Part shown: piece after piece, positions 9,147 to 17,015 of the stretch
Layout: every line of letters starts with the position of its first letter
Position numbering within the stretch: position 1 is the first letter of the stretch
DNA from: Prevotella sp.
GTDB lineage: Bacteria > Bacteroidota > Bacteroidia > Bacteroidales > Bacteroidaceae
NCBI GenBank assembly: GCA_024682415.1
Contig: JAIKZG010000031.1
Coordinates: 1-64,000, forward strand
Length of the DNA: 64,000 nucleotides
Direction of reading: 5' to 3'
Made by a program: the position numbers and the translations under genes
Notes under the pieces: generated by a model
Told to the model about the DNA's origin: nothing
The model's input: the letters and a program-made list of their open reading frames with translations, nothing else
Database searches by the model: none

Positions 9147-9272
9147 TTCATTGAAATTTAAAGTTTTATGGTACTAAATGTCATTATAAGAGTGTAGTTT
9201 CGCGGAACTAAATTCTATTGAAAAGTGTAGTTTTATAGCACTAAATTTCATTGAAAAGTGTAGTTTTAGTAG
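9147..9272. repeat. 33-bp tandem array, three to four copies
   Basis: The word GTGTAG recurs at 9192, 9225 and 9258 (exact 33-bp period), with a degenerate copy one period upstream. The unit reads gtgtagttttatagcactaa then atttcattgaaaa. It directly follows the 40-bp array but is unrelated in sequence. Confidence 0.85.
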
Positions 9273-9490
9273 ATATTGAAAGCAATAGAGCGACACTCTC
9301 ATCACGAGAATGCCGCTCCTTTCATTTTATATATTTACCTGAACTCGGGAGATAACTTTGACAACGTGCAACTAATGAAATAGAAAGCAATTGTCACTCA
9401 TACCTTTATATAATCATCTTTTTAAAGGATTGTTGCTGTTCACGCAAACAATTTAATATAAATGTCTTACGGAAATAAGAATTAATTTTG

Positions 9491-9498
9491 TAACTTTG
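9491..9498 (+). promoter_or_regulatory. Promoter -7 element of the uronate operon
   Basis: TAACTTTG at 9491-9498 matches the Bacteroidetes -7 consensus and would start transcription near 9504, leaving a leader of about 100 nt before the permease gene. No clean TTG is present 19 bp upstream, so strength or regulation is uncertain. Confidence 0.5.
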
Positions 9499-9606
9499 CG
9501 CCATATTGTGATTTTACAAGTATAACTTGAAAACAATAATAATGAGACTAAGAACCCCTAACTCATTAGGCTCAAAACTATAAATTTCAAAAAACTTAAA
9601 ATTATA

Positions 9607-11004
9607 ATGGAACAAGTTTTCAGCTATATCATTAGCTTAGGCGCAAGCGTGATGATGCCTATCATCTTTACCATTATCGGCTTGTGCATCGGAATGAAAT
9701 TCGGCAAAGCCCTGAAATCAGGTCTTTATGTAGGCGTAGGTTTCGTGGGACTGGGCGTGGTAACAGCTCTGCTCACAACAAACTTCAATGGCCCTCTCGA
9801 CATGATACAGAAGGCTTACAACCTGCAACTGTCGGTTTTCGACATGGGTTGGCCGGCAGCAGCTTCGGTGGCTTACAACACTGCCGTTGGCGCGCTGATT
9901 ATCCCTATCTGCCTGGGCATAAACTTGCTCATGCTCCTCACTAAGACCACTCGCACGGTGAACATCGACCTTTGGAACTACTGGCATTTCGCTTTCATCG
10001 GAGCTGTAGCTTATTTCATAAGCGGTCAGAGCTTGGTTTGGGGATATTTCGCCGCAATCGTATGCTACATCATTACGCTTGTGGTAGCCGACATGACGGC
10101 AGAAAAATTCCAAGGCTATTATGAGAACCTCGACGGCATCTCTATTCCACAGCCTTTCTGCCAGAGCTTCGTGCCATTTGCTATTGGTATAAACTGGATA
10201 TTAGATAAGATTCCTGGCTTCTCAAAACTGGATGTAGACGCTGAAGGACTGAAAAAGAAATTCGGCGTGCTGGGCGAGCCTTTGGTTATCGGCGTAATCG
10301 TGGGCATGATTATCGGACTGGCAGCCAACATAAAGAGTCTCACCGACGGCACGGCTACATTCGGAGAAGTGGCTAAGAATGTGCTCTTCCTTGGCGTTAC
10401 GATGGGCGCAGTGATGGAGCTTATACCTCGTATCACAAAGCTTTTCATCGACGGATTAATGCCTATTTCAGAGAAGACAAAGGAATTGGTAAACCAGAAG
10501 TGGAACGGAAAGAAAGTGTATATCGGCATGAGCCCGGCTTTGGTGATCGGTCACCCTACTACGCTTGTAGTTTCCGTATTGCTCATTCCTGTTGCCATCG
10601 TTATAGCTGTTATCCTGCCGGGAAATCAGTTCTTGCCTTTGGCTTCGCTCGCCGGAATGTTCTATCTCTTCCCACTCGTGTTGCCATTCACAAAGGGTAA
10701 CGTGGTGAAGACATTCCTCATCGGACTTATCGCCCTCATCTTCGGACTTTACTTCGTGACAGACATGGCACCGGCATTCACACAGGCTGCCAACTCTGTA
10801 TTCGCTGCCACTCAGGACAAGGCAGCGCAAGTGCCAGAGGGATTCTCAGCCGGCGCGCTCGACTTCGCGTCATCACTCTATGGCTACGCTATCTTCGCGC
10901 TCACGAACTACTTGAAGTACATCGGCGCGGGCATTCTCGTAGTAATAACAGTAGCCCTTATGTATATCAACCATAAGGCTATCGTGAAGAGCGAGAAGAA
11001 CTAA
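9607..11004 (+). CDS. Galactitol-type PTS EIIC-like permease
   Basis: Polytopic inner-membrane protein of 465 residues resembling EIIC of the galactitol PTS family (EIIC-GAT). About 11-12 membrane segments are visible, with the typical GEPLVIGVIVGMIIG segment near residue 225 and the PALVIGHPTTLVVSV region near 310. Neither an EIIA nor an EIIB gene is present in the window, and Bacteroidales generally lack a sugar PTS, so phosphorylating transport is unlikely. It is the first gene of an operon with kduI (47 bp downstream) and an ExuT-like MFS gene, which suggests a substrate related to pectin-derived uronates, for example a keto-deoxyuronate. The transport role is inference; the family assignment is solid. 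Confidence 0.85.
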   Translation: MEQVFSYIISLGASVMMPIIFTIIGLCIGMKFGKALKSGLYVGVGFVGLGVVTALLTTNFNGPLDMIQKAYNLQLSVFDMGWPAAASVAYNTAVGALIIPICLGINLLMLLTKTTRTVNIDLWNYWHFAFIGAVAYFISGQSLVWGYFAAIVCYIITLVVADMTAEKFQGYYENLDGISIPQPFCQSFVPFAIGINWILDKIPGFSKLDVDAEGLKKKFGVLGEPLVIGVIVGMIIGLAANIKSLTDGTATFGEVAKNVLFLGVTMGAVMELIPRITKLFIDGLMPISEKTKELVNQKWNGKKVYIGMSPALVIGHPTTLVVSVLLIPVAIVIAVILPGNQFLPLASLAGMFYLFPLVLPFTKGNVVKTFLIGLIALIFGLYFVTDMAPAFTQAANSVFAATQDKAAQVPEGFSAGALDFASSLYGYAIFALTNYLKYIGAGILVVITVALMYINHKAIVKSEKN

Positions 11005-11051
11005 TAAAGAACAGACATAAAACAAAGAAGAAATAAAATAAATACACACGT

Positions 11052-12017
11052 ATGAAAAAGATATTTTTCAGCTTGGCAATGTTGATGGCAGCAGGCTTCG
11101 GCTTCGCTCAGAATTGCCAAAACAAAGGCTACGAAGTGAAAGCCGAGAATGCCTACACATATTATAATGTGCGCTGGGCAAGTCATCCGGAAGACGCAAA
11201 ACACTACACGACAAGCCGCTTGCGTGGTGAATACGCTATAGAAAAGGTGTTCGCTCCGGGCGAGGTAAACTGGACATACTCTTTCTATGACCGTTTCCTC
11301 ATCGGTGGCGCAGAGCCTACCACAGCTCCTTTGAAGCTCACCTCAATAGCTCCTCTCTACACCAACAAGGACTTCGACAAGAAGAATCTGCTCGACAACC
11401 GTGAGCTTGGTATCATCAACATCGGCGAGGAGGGAACAGTGACTGTAGACGGCAAGAAATATACTCTTTGCTTCCAGGAGGCTCTCTACATTGGTCGCGG
11501 CGCTAAGGACATCACTTTGGCAAGCAAAAACGCTGCCAAGCCTGCGAAATTCTATATGAACTCAGCTTGCGCCCATGTAAGCTATCCTGTAAAGAAAGTG
11601 ACCTTGAAGGAGGCCAACAACATCAAGGCCGGTTCTTTGAAGGAGAGCAACGACAGAGTAATCCACCAGATGATTATCGACGGCGTGGCAGGCGTGCGCT
11701 CATGCCAGTTGCAGATGGGTATCACAGAGTTGAAGGAGGGTTCTGTATGGAACACTATGCCTGCTCACACCCACACTCGCCGCATGGAGGCATATATGTA
11801 TTACAAAGTGCCTGAAGGACAGAAGATTCTTCACGTGATGGGCGAGCCACAGGAGACACGCCCTATCTGGCTCAACAACGAGCAGGCAGTAATCTCTCCG
11901 CAATGGAGCATTCACTGCGCAGCAGGCACAAGCAACTACACCTTTATCTGGGGTATGGCAGGCGAAAACCTCATCTACACCGATATGCAGGTAGTGGGCA
12001 TTCCATCATTGAAATAA
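11052..12017 (+). CDS. kduI: KduI, 5-keto-4-deoxyuronate isomerase, with signal peptide
   Basis: Isomerises 5-keto-4-deoxyuronate, formed from unsaturated galacturonate left by pectate lyases, to 3-deoxy-D-glycero-2,5-hexodiulosonate. The cupin zinc site is visible: HTHTRRME (His, His, Glu) and the later His in SPQWSIHCAAGT. Family blocks ELGVINIG-like (RELGIINIGEEGTVTVDGK), YIGRGAK, QETRPIW and YTFIWGMAGEN are all present. The protein is 321 residues against about 280 for the E. coli enzyme. The extra N-terminus begins MKKIFFSLAMLMAAGFGFAQ, a good Sec signal peptide with likely cleavage after GFA. This implies a periplasmic enzyme, unlike the cytoplasmic E. coli form. It sits between two permease genes (47 and 19 bp gaps), which fits isomerisation before uptake. 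Confidence 0.93.
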   Translation: MKKIFFSLAMLMAAGFGFAQNCQNKGYEVKAENAYTYYNVRWASHPEDAKHYTTSRLRGEYAIEKVFAPGEVNWTYSFYDRFLIGGAEPTTAPLKLTSIAPLYTNKDFDKKNLLDNRELGIINIGEEGTVTVDGKKYTLCFQEALYIGRGAKDITLASKNAAKPAKFYMNSACAHVSYPVKKVTLKEANNIKAGSLKESNDRVIHQMIIDGVAGVRSCQLQMGITELKEGSVWNTMPAHTHTRRMEAYMYYKVPEGQKILHVMGEPQETRPIWLNNEQAVISPQWSIHCAAGTSNYTFIWGMAGENLIYTDMQVVGIPSLK

Positions 12018-12036
12018 CAAATAACTACTATAAATA

Positions 12037-13518
12037 ATGAAAACAGAAAAAATGACCAATGTGCGCTGGCTGATCTGCGTAATGCTTTTCTTCGCCACTA
12101 CGGTCAACTACATGGACAGACAGGTTCTGTCACTCACCTACCCTGGCGAAGGTGGTATCATGCAAGAGTTTGGTTGGACAGACGCCAACTATGGTCTTAT
12201 CACTGGCGTATTCTCTATCGCCTATGCTATTTGCAACCTCTTTGCTGGTAAGTTTATCGACTTCATGGGCACAAAGAAAGGTTATCTGTGGGCTATCTTC
12301 GTATGGTCAACAGGCGCTGTGCTCCACGCTTTCTGCGGTATCGCCACAAGCGGTATATTGACAGGCAACTGGATTGAAGGTTTTGAAAGCGCAAAGGAAT
12401 GTCTGCGCGCATTCGCTCAGTCGGGCGGTGCCGACGCGGGATTGGCAGTAGCCTCTGTGAGCGTTTGGCTCTTCCTCGGCGCACGCTGCATCCTCGCCCT
12501 CGGTGAGAGCGGCAACTTCCCTGCAGCCATCAAGGTGACAGCGGAATATTTCCCAAAGAAAGACCGTGCTTTCGCTACATCTATCTTCAACAGCGGCTCA
12601 TCAGTGGGCGCGCTTATCGCTCCGTTCACAATCCCTGTAATCGCTAAATACTGCGGTTGGGAGATGGCATTTATCATCATCGGTGCATTAGGCTATGTAT
12701 GGATGGGATGCTGGTTGTTTATCTACCACAAGCCAAGCGAGAACAAGAAGGTAAACGCTGCCGAGCTTGCTTACATTCAGCAGGACAACGACGCAGAGCC
12801 ACAGGCACAGGAGCAGACTGGCAAGGAAGAGAAGTCTATCGGCTTCTTGAAGTGCTTCACTTATCGTCAGACATGGTCGTTCATCGTAGGTAAGTTTATG
12901 ACCGACGGTGTTTGGTGGTTTATCCTGTTCTGGACTCCGGCTTACCTTTCTACAGAATATGGTATCGATCCTAAGGATTTCCAGGGCATGGCAATGATTT
13001 TCGTGCTCTACCTCATCACCATGATTTCTATCGCCGGCGGTTATCTTCCAACATATTTCGTTGATAAGAAGGGCATGGAGCCATACGCAGGTCGTATGAA
13101 GTCAATGCTTATCTTCGCGTTCTTCCCATTGGTAGGCTTGTTTGCTCAGCCTCTCGGCTCAGCACTCGGCACACCATGGATTCCAATCATCCTCATGGGT
13201 ATTATGGGTGCAGCTCATCAGAGCTGGAGCGCAAACATCTTCTCTACAGTAGGTGATATGTTCCCAAAGAGCACAATCGCTACTATAACCGGTATCGGCA
13301 CGATGGCAGGCGGTGTAGGCTCAGCGCTTATCAACTCAGGTTCAGGTGCTCTCTTCACTTACGCTGAGGAGCAGGGCGCAGCTTTCTCATTCTTCGGATT
13401 TGAGGGCAAGCCTGCTGCCTACATGATTATCTTCTGCATCTGCGCCGTAGCTTACCTCATTGGCTGGATGATAATGAAGGTTCTTGTGCCTAAGTACAAG
13501 CCTATTACAGCAGAATAA
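12037..13518 (+). CDS. MFS transporter, ExuT/hexuronate (ACS) family
   Basis: Proton-coupled inner-membrane transporter of the anion:cation symporter family that includes E. coli ExuT and GudP. The N-terminus (NVRWLICVMLFFATTVNYMDRQ) has the family's DR motif in TM1. The 493-residue length exceeds the usual 430 or so, partly from an insertion between TM3 and TM4 (about residues 106-145, containing WIEGFESAKECLRAF), and from a charged central loop (about 235-265). It follows kduI by 19 bp and ends the operon at a strong terminator. The likely substrate is galacturonate, glucuronate or a KduI product; the exact substrate is inferred only from neighbours. Confidence 0.88.
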   Translation: MKTEKMTNVRWLICVMLFFATTVNYMDRQVLSLTYPGEGGIMQEFGWTDANYGLITGVFSIAYAICNLFAGKFIDFMGTKKGYLWAIFVWSTGAVLHAFCGIATSGILTGNWIEGFESAKECLRAFAQSGGADAGLAVASVSVWLFLGARCILALGESGNFPAAIKVTAEYFPKKDRAFATSIFNSGSSVGALIAPFTIPVIAKYCGWEMAFIIIGALGYVWMGCWLFIYHKPSENKKVNAAELAYIQQDNDAEPQAQEQTGKEEKSIGFLKCFTYRQTWSFIVGKFMTDGVWWFILFWTPAYLSTEYGIDPKDFQGMAMIFVLYLITMISIAGGYLPTYFVDKKGMEPYAGRMKSMLIFAFFPLVGLFAQPLGSALGTPWIPIILMGIMGAAHQSWSANIFSTVGDMFPKSTIATITGIGTMAGGVGSALINSGSGALFTYAEEQGAAFSFFGFEGKPAAYMIIFCICAVAYLIGWMIMKVLVPKYKPITAE

Positions 13519-13586
13519 TAAGTTTCATATATTCTATCATATTTGAAACAATCGGCAGACTTCAGTCGTCTGCATACAAAACATAA

Positions 13587-13624
13587 AAACGTCCGCAACG
13601 CTCTTGGCATTGCGGACGTTTTTT
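13587..13624. terminator. Bidirectional intrinsic terminator
   Basis: An 11-bp stem (AACGTCCGCAA / TTGCGGACGTT) is flanked by an A run on one side and a T run on the other. It ends the uronate operon on the plus strand and can also end the convergent luxS-linked gene cluster on the minus strand. Confidence 0.9.
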
Positions 13625-13651
13625 ATAAGTATGTTACTTATCTATATCACA

Positions 13652-14182
13652 TTACAACACAGCTGCCTTTTGCGCTATGTTGTGGATGAATCCCGAAGAT
13701 AATTTCCATCCCATCTTAGCTACTAATTTTGAAAATTTGCTTCGCTCACTATGCGGAATCAGTATTTCATACTTATCTGTATTTATAGCATTTACTATTT
13801 CTTTGTTTTTCTCAAATTTGAAATAAGATTGCGGAGTCGGTATATAGTCATTAGGAATATCACCAACGGGCACAAGCTTCGTGTTATTATGTTTCATATC
13901 GGCATCAATATCTGTCAGCCACACAAGACCATCAAGAGGATTTGTGATAATATCACGAAGTGACAATTTGCCGTCAATATATCGTTCGAGGCTATCCAAA
14001 TCTACTCTCAATAAGAGCCATCGATTATATGAATCATTACAGTCTAACCAATAATATAAATAATAGTCTCCGTTATTACTTATAAAGAGAGAAAGTAGAG
14101 GGCCATCCTGCTCTATCAAATCCACTCGTTTCTTCAACTGACTGAATTTGAATTCCACATCATATCCTTTTACTTTAATCAT
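13652..14182 (-). CDS. Uncharacterised protein, possibly DUF6575
   Basis: A 176-residue soluble protein of unknown function. The central pattern (DGPLLSLFISNNGDYYLYYWLD, WLLLRVDLDSLERY, SLRDIITNPLDGLVWLTDID, roughly residues 26-95) recalls the DUF6575 family as I remember it; this is a moderate-confidence recollection. No signal peptide, membrane segment or catalytic motif is visible. Its start overlaps the stop of the upstream gene by 4 bp (14179-14182), so the two are surely co-translated. It is the last gene of the run mtnN-luxS-unknown-unknown-unknown and ends at the shared terminator. Its base composition is more AT-rich than the flanking operons. Confidence 0.7.
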   Translation of the reverse strand: MIKVKGYDVEFKFSQLKKRVDLIEQDGPLLSLFISNNGDYYLYYWLDCNDSYNRWLLLRVDLDSLERYIDGKLSLRDIITNPLDGLVWLTDIDADMKHNNTKLVPVGDIPNDYIPTPQSYFKFEKNKEIVNAINTDKYEILIPHSERSKFSKLVAKMGWKLSSGFIHNIAQKAAVL

Positions 14183-14604
14183 AATAAACTATATTTAATT
14201 TTAAAAGACTTGTTCAAATCACATTCTAAAAATTCATAGAGGTCGAAATGCCCGGAATTGCTATCAACCTTTGTAACAAGGCCGTCATCATTGCCAATGT
14301 TACCTTGACAAATAGAATCGCCTATTGTCTTTGATATTCTTGGGAAACTTTCCTGCAAATTTCTATACCTATCTACGGCTTTAGTTTCATCGTCAAAACA
14401 AGATAACGCATATCCAGACATCAGAGCCTCATCTGGCAAGCGACGAGAAGGTTTCTGAATGAGCGCAGGCAAATGATTTTTATCTGGCTTTGATTCAAAT
14501 GCGAATCTAAATGCCTTAATACCATTCGGCTTATGCAAATGAGGCAACTTAATTCCTCGTTTCAATAAGGCTGTTATCTGTTCTTTATACTTAAAGTCCG
14601 ACAT
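14179..14604 (-). CDS. Uncharacterised small protein coupled to the 13652-14182 gene
   Basis: A 141-residue soluble protein I do not recognise. Its second half has a regular pattern (EALMSGYALSCFDDETKAV, then RYRNLQESFPRISKTIGDSI, residues about 59-98) followed by an SGHFDLYEF segment (116-124). The N-terminus is basic. Translation is coupled to the next gene through an ATGA-type 4-bp overlap, which suggests that the two proteins act together, as partners or as an effector and its neutraliser. It starts 29 bp after the membrane protein gene upstream. Function unknown; both the coding call and the coupling are well supported by the frame structure. Confidence 0.7.
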   Translation of the reverse strand: MSDFKYKEQITALLKRGIKLPHLHKPNGIKAFRFAFESKPDKNHLPALIQKPSRRLPDEALMSGYALSCFDDETKAVDRYRNLQESFPRISKTIGDSICQGNIGNDDGLVTKVDSNSGHFDLYEFLECDLNKSFKIKYSLL

Positions 14605-14633
14605 TAGTTCTTACTTATATTGCAAATATACAA

Positions 14634-15527
14634 TTACTTTTCGTTATAACTTATTTCAATAAAGGAAGAATTAAAGAAAGAGATTTTGAATTTATCAAAA
14701 TCATCGTGTAGCAAATTATTATCAACTAAATAATTGGAAAGAATTGATGCTATTTCTGTCTCCTTCTTGTATGCATTACGGACATAAGACCAAACAAAAT
14801 ACGTTAACAAACTAATAGCAAATACGAAAAGAGCTATTCCACAAAAACTATTATAAGCCGATACAACAAGTCCAATTAATAAAACACAGATTATTAAAAG
14901 AATAGCTATTATCGAATCAGACGATTGTGACAATTGAGCCTTATCCTTAATAGCATCATCTATATATCCATCAAGCTGATGTAAATATTTCTTTTTTATG
15001 TTTGAAACACAGTATTCTATTCCGTTTGGAGTCTTACGTAGCACTGAATATACTATAGCATCTTTTTCTTTCTCTGCCTTATTAATATCGCTAATCGTAC
15101 TTGTTGACGGCAACCCCATAGACTCTATAATTTGCTGCTTTTCTATAAAATATTGTTTTAATTCAAGCAGACTTTTAGGAGAGAAATGCATGGCATTATT
15201 TGCTTGTATTAAAAACATACATTGCTCAGTGCCATCCAAATTTAAAGCGAGCACGACTTCATCTACGAAAGCAGGACGAACCATATATTTATTCTCTTTA
15301 TCTATCAATATAATAGATTGGTTATCAGGCTCGTATTTCCAATAAACATCTTTTCCTACTCCGTTCACAGTAACCAGCACCGTTCCATCTTCATGGAAGA
15401 TATAAACCTCTTTCTCACCCGAATCATTAAAGACAAGCCATTCCTTGTTGCAAAGAATGGTCTTTACATCAAGGTTTTGGCTATATCTCTTAAAACGATT
15501 AAGTGAATCAAGTATATATGTTTTCAT
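14634..15527 (-). CDS. Uncharacterised protein with two C-terminal membrane helices
   Basis: A 297-residue protein without recognisable family. Residues 1-105 look like a beta-rich soluble domain (ILCNKEWLVFNDSGEKEVYI, FHEDGTVLVTV). A charged segment follows, then two hydrophobic helices (about 204-226 and 229-250) joined by a short turn, then a roughly 45-residue cytoplasmic tail rich in Asp, Lys and Phe. The start codon lies 25 bp after the luxS stop with no room for a separate promoter, so it is probably transcribed with mtnN and luxS. The next gene follows after 29 bp. AT-rich compared with luxS. Confidence 0.7.
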   Translation of the reverse strand: MKTYILDSLNRFKRYSQNLDVKTILCNKEWLVFNDSGEKEVYIFHEDGTVLVTVNGVGKDVYWKYEPDNQSIILIDKENKYMVRPAFVDEVVLALNLDGTEQCMFLIQANNAMHFSPKSLLELKQYFIEKQQIIESMGLPSTSTISDINKAEKEKDAIVYSVLRKTPNGIEYCVSNIKKKYLHQLDGYIDDAIKDKAQLSQSSDSIIAILLIICVLLIGLVVSAYNSFCGIALFVFAISLLTYFVWSYVRNAYKKETEIASILSNYLVDNNLLHDDFDKFKISFFNSSFIEISYNEK

Positions 15528-15552
15528 TATATATTACTTAATGTTATCACTT

Positions 15553-16038
15553 TTATTTCTTGCTTGGATATATGAGGTTGTCTTCCTGCATATTCATAAG
15601 CACTTCAGTGAGGTATTTGCGTGCCTCGTATTTTGCCATTGGAAGATCGTGAAGCAAATAGTTGCCACAATCGGCTGGAGCAGCGCCCGGCACTTCGCCC
15701 TCAAAATCGGCTACGAAGCGGAATGTATCTTGCATCAGCTTGACGATGTCTTTCGACTCATAATCGCCACGAAGCAAGAGATAATTACCTGTGAGACAAC
15801 CCATAGGGCCCCAATAAACTATGCGGTCTTTCCACTCAGCGTCGTTGCGGAGATAAGTAGCAGCGAGATGCTCAATAGTATGCAATGCACCGATGTGAAC
15901 GGCAGGCTCACGATTAGGCTCTTTCATGCGGATGTCGAATGTAGTGACGACCTCGCCCCCCACTTCATCCTTACGACTTACATATATGCCACGCTTCAGG
16001 CGAGTGTGGTCGATGGTAAAACTTGGTATTTTGTCCAT
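15553..16038 (-). CDS. luxS: S-ribosylhomocysteine lyase
   Basis: Cleaves S-ribosylhomocysteine to homocysteine and DPD, the precursor of autoinducer-2, as part of the activated methyl cycle. The iron/zinc site is visible as HTIEH (His53, Glu56, His57) with the third ligand in DCGNY near residue 125, and the catalytic cysteine in GPMGCLTG near residue 83. At 161 residues the length is normal. It follows mtnN by 8 bp, so substrate production and use are in one operon. Three unknown genes follow in the same direction, the first after only 25 bp. Confidence 0.97.
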   Translation of the reverse strand: MDKIPSFTIDHTRLKRGIYVSRKDEVGGEVVTTFDIRMKEPNREPAVHIGALHTIEHLAATYLRNDAEWKDRIVYWGPMGCLTGNYLLLRGDYESKDIVKLMQDTFRFVADFEGEVPGAAPADCGNYLLHDLPMAKYEARKYLTEVLMNMQEDNLIYPSKK

Positions 16039-16046
16039 ATCTTAAA

Positions 16047-16730
16047 TTAAATACTTTCAAGGAAACTTCTTGTTACATTAAAACTGCCCTCGGCAATGCG
16101 CTCCCAGAAATCATAATACTGGCTTGCGTCGGTATCTTTCAAAGGCACGTCGCTGATAATGCGGAAACTGATGAACGGCACATTATACACATTGCAAGTC
16201 TGCGCGATAGAGCAGCTCTCCATATCCACAGCCATGGCGTCGGGGAATTTATCCATAATAGACTGCATCTTCTCCTTAGAGTCTACAAACCATTCTCCGC
16301 TCACGATAAGACCTGAATGGATACTTGTGCCACAATTCAGCGACAACGCTTTCTCCACATATTCCTTCGGGGCTGCGAAACGCGCCGGCTGACCGATAAT
16401 CTGCCCAAACTCCACTTCCTTACCGCAATAAGCGTCGTGATAAGCAAGCTCTGTGCTCACTACCACTTCCGTAGGGTTAAGGCTAACGTCGGCACCGCCT
16501 GCCACGCCCGTAGAAATTACGAGGTCGGGGCGGAAATGATTGATAAGCTCTACAGCGCCGATAGTGCTGTTCACCTTACCTATACCACATTGCAGGGCAA
16601 CAATCTGGTTTTCACCGATATTGCCCAAATAAAACTCTTTGCTGTTATGTTGCTCGCTACGAGCATTTGAAATGATAGAGCGAAGCTGCTTCAGCTCCTT
16701 CTCCATCGCCACAATAACTCCTATTTTCAT
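16047..16730 (-). CDS. mtnN: 5'-methylthioadenosine/S-adenosylhomocysteine nucleosidase
   Basis: Hydrolyses the adenine from S-adenosylhomocysteine and methylthioadenosine, supplying S-ribosylhomocysteine to LuxS. I start at the ATG at 16730 (MKIGVIVAMEKELKQL) and not the TTG three codons upstream. The catalytic Glu is in VAMEKEL (residue 11 or so) and the catalytic Asp in RIISDVPLKD (near 195). The purine site region AVDMESCSIAQTC is at about 170. Length is 227 residues, normal for the family. A minus-strand TAACTTTG (16802-16795) provides a probable promoter, divergent from that of the GH35 gene. Confidence 0.95.
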   Translation of the reverse strand: MKIGVIVAMEKELKQLRSIISNARSEQHNSKEFYLGNIGENQIVALQCGIGKVNSTIGAVELINHFRPDLVISTGVAGGADVSLNPTEVVVSTELAYHDAYCGKEVEFGQIIGQPARFAAPKEYVEKALSLNCGTSIHSGLIVSGEWFVDSKEKMQSIMDKFPDAMAVDMESCSIAQTCNVYNVPFISFRIISDVPLKDTDASQYYDFWERIAEGSFNVTRSFLESI

Positions 16731-16934
16731 ATTCTGCAAATTTAAGGATTTCGTTCTTCTCTACAACATAATCAATGAGAAAACGAAACCTCCGCAAAGT
16801 TACGAAATAAAATATTAAAACCCATTCTCCACATATCAAAACATTCTGCGGAAAGGAAGAGGAAGAACGATGGGATTGGCAATTAATTGAAGATGACTTT
16901 TCTAATCATCAGGCAAAAAAGAAGAAAAAGTTTA

Positions 16935-16964
16935 TTGCGTAATATAATAAAACTACTAAATTTG
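16935..16964 (+). promoter_or_regulatory. Promoter of the GH35 gene
   Basis: TTG (16935-16937), a 19-bp spacer and TAAATTTG (16957-16964) match the Bacteroidetes consensus exactly. Transcription would start near 16970, about 45 nt before the chosen ATG at 17016, and this supports that start over the longer frame. Confidence 0.8.
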
Positions 16965-17015
16965 CAAGGCAAACATTCAAAACAACTAACTCGTATAACG
17001 ACCGTTAAAAGAGAT

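Larger units (their letters stand above)
8374..9606. other. Gene-free region with two tandem arrays
   Basis: No convincing coding frame on either strand in 1.23 kb. It contains a 20-bp palindrome (8450-8469), a 40-bp tandem array (8701-9119), a 33-bp tandem array (about 9147-9272) and the promoter and leader of the downstream uronate operon (from 9491). The remaining parts are AT-rich and featureless to me. Confidence 0.8.
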
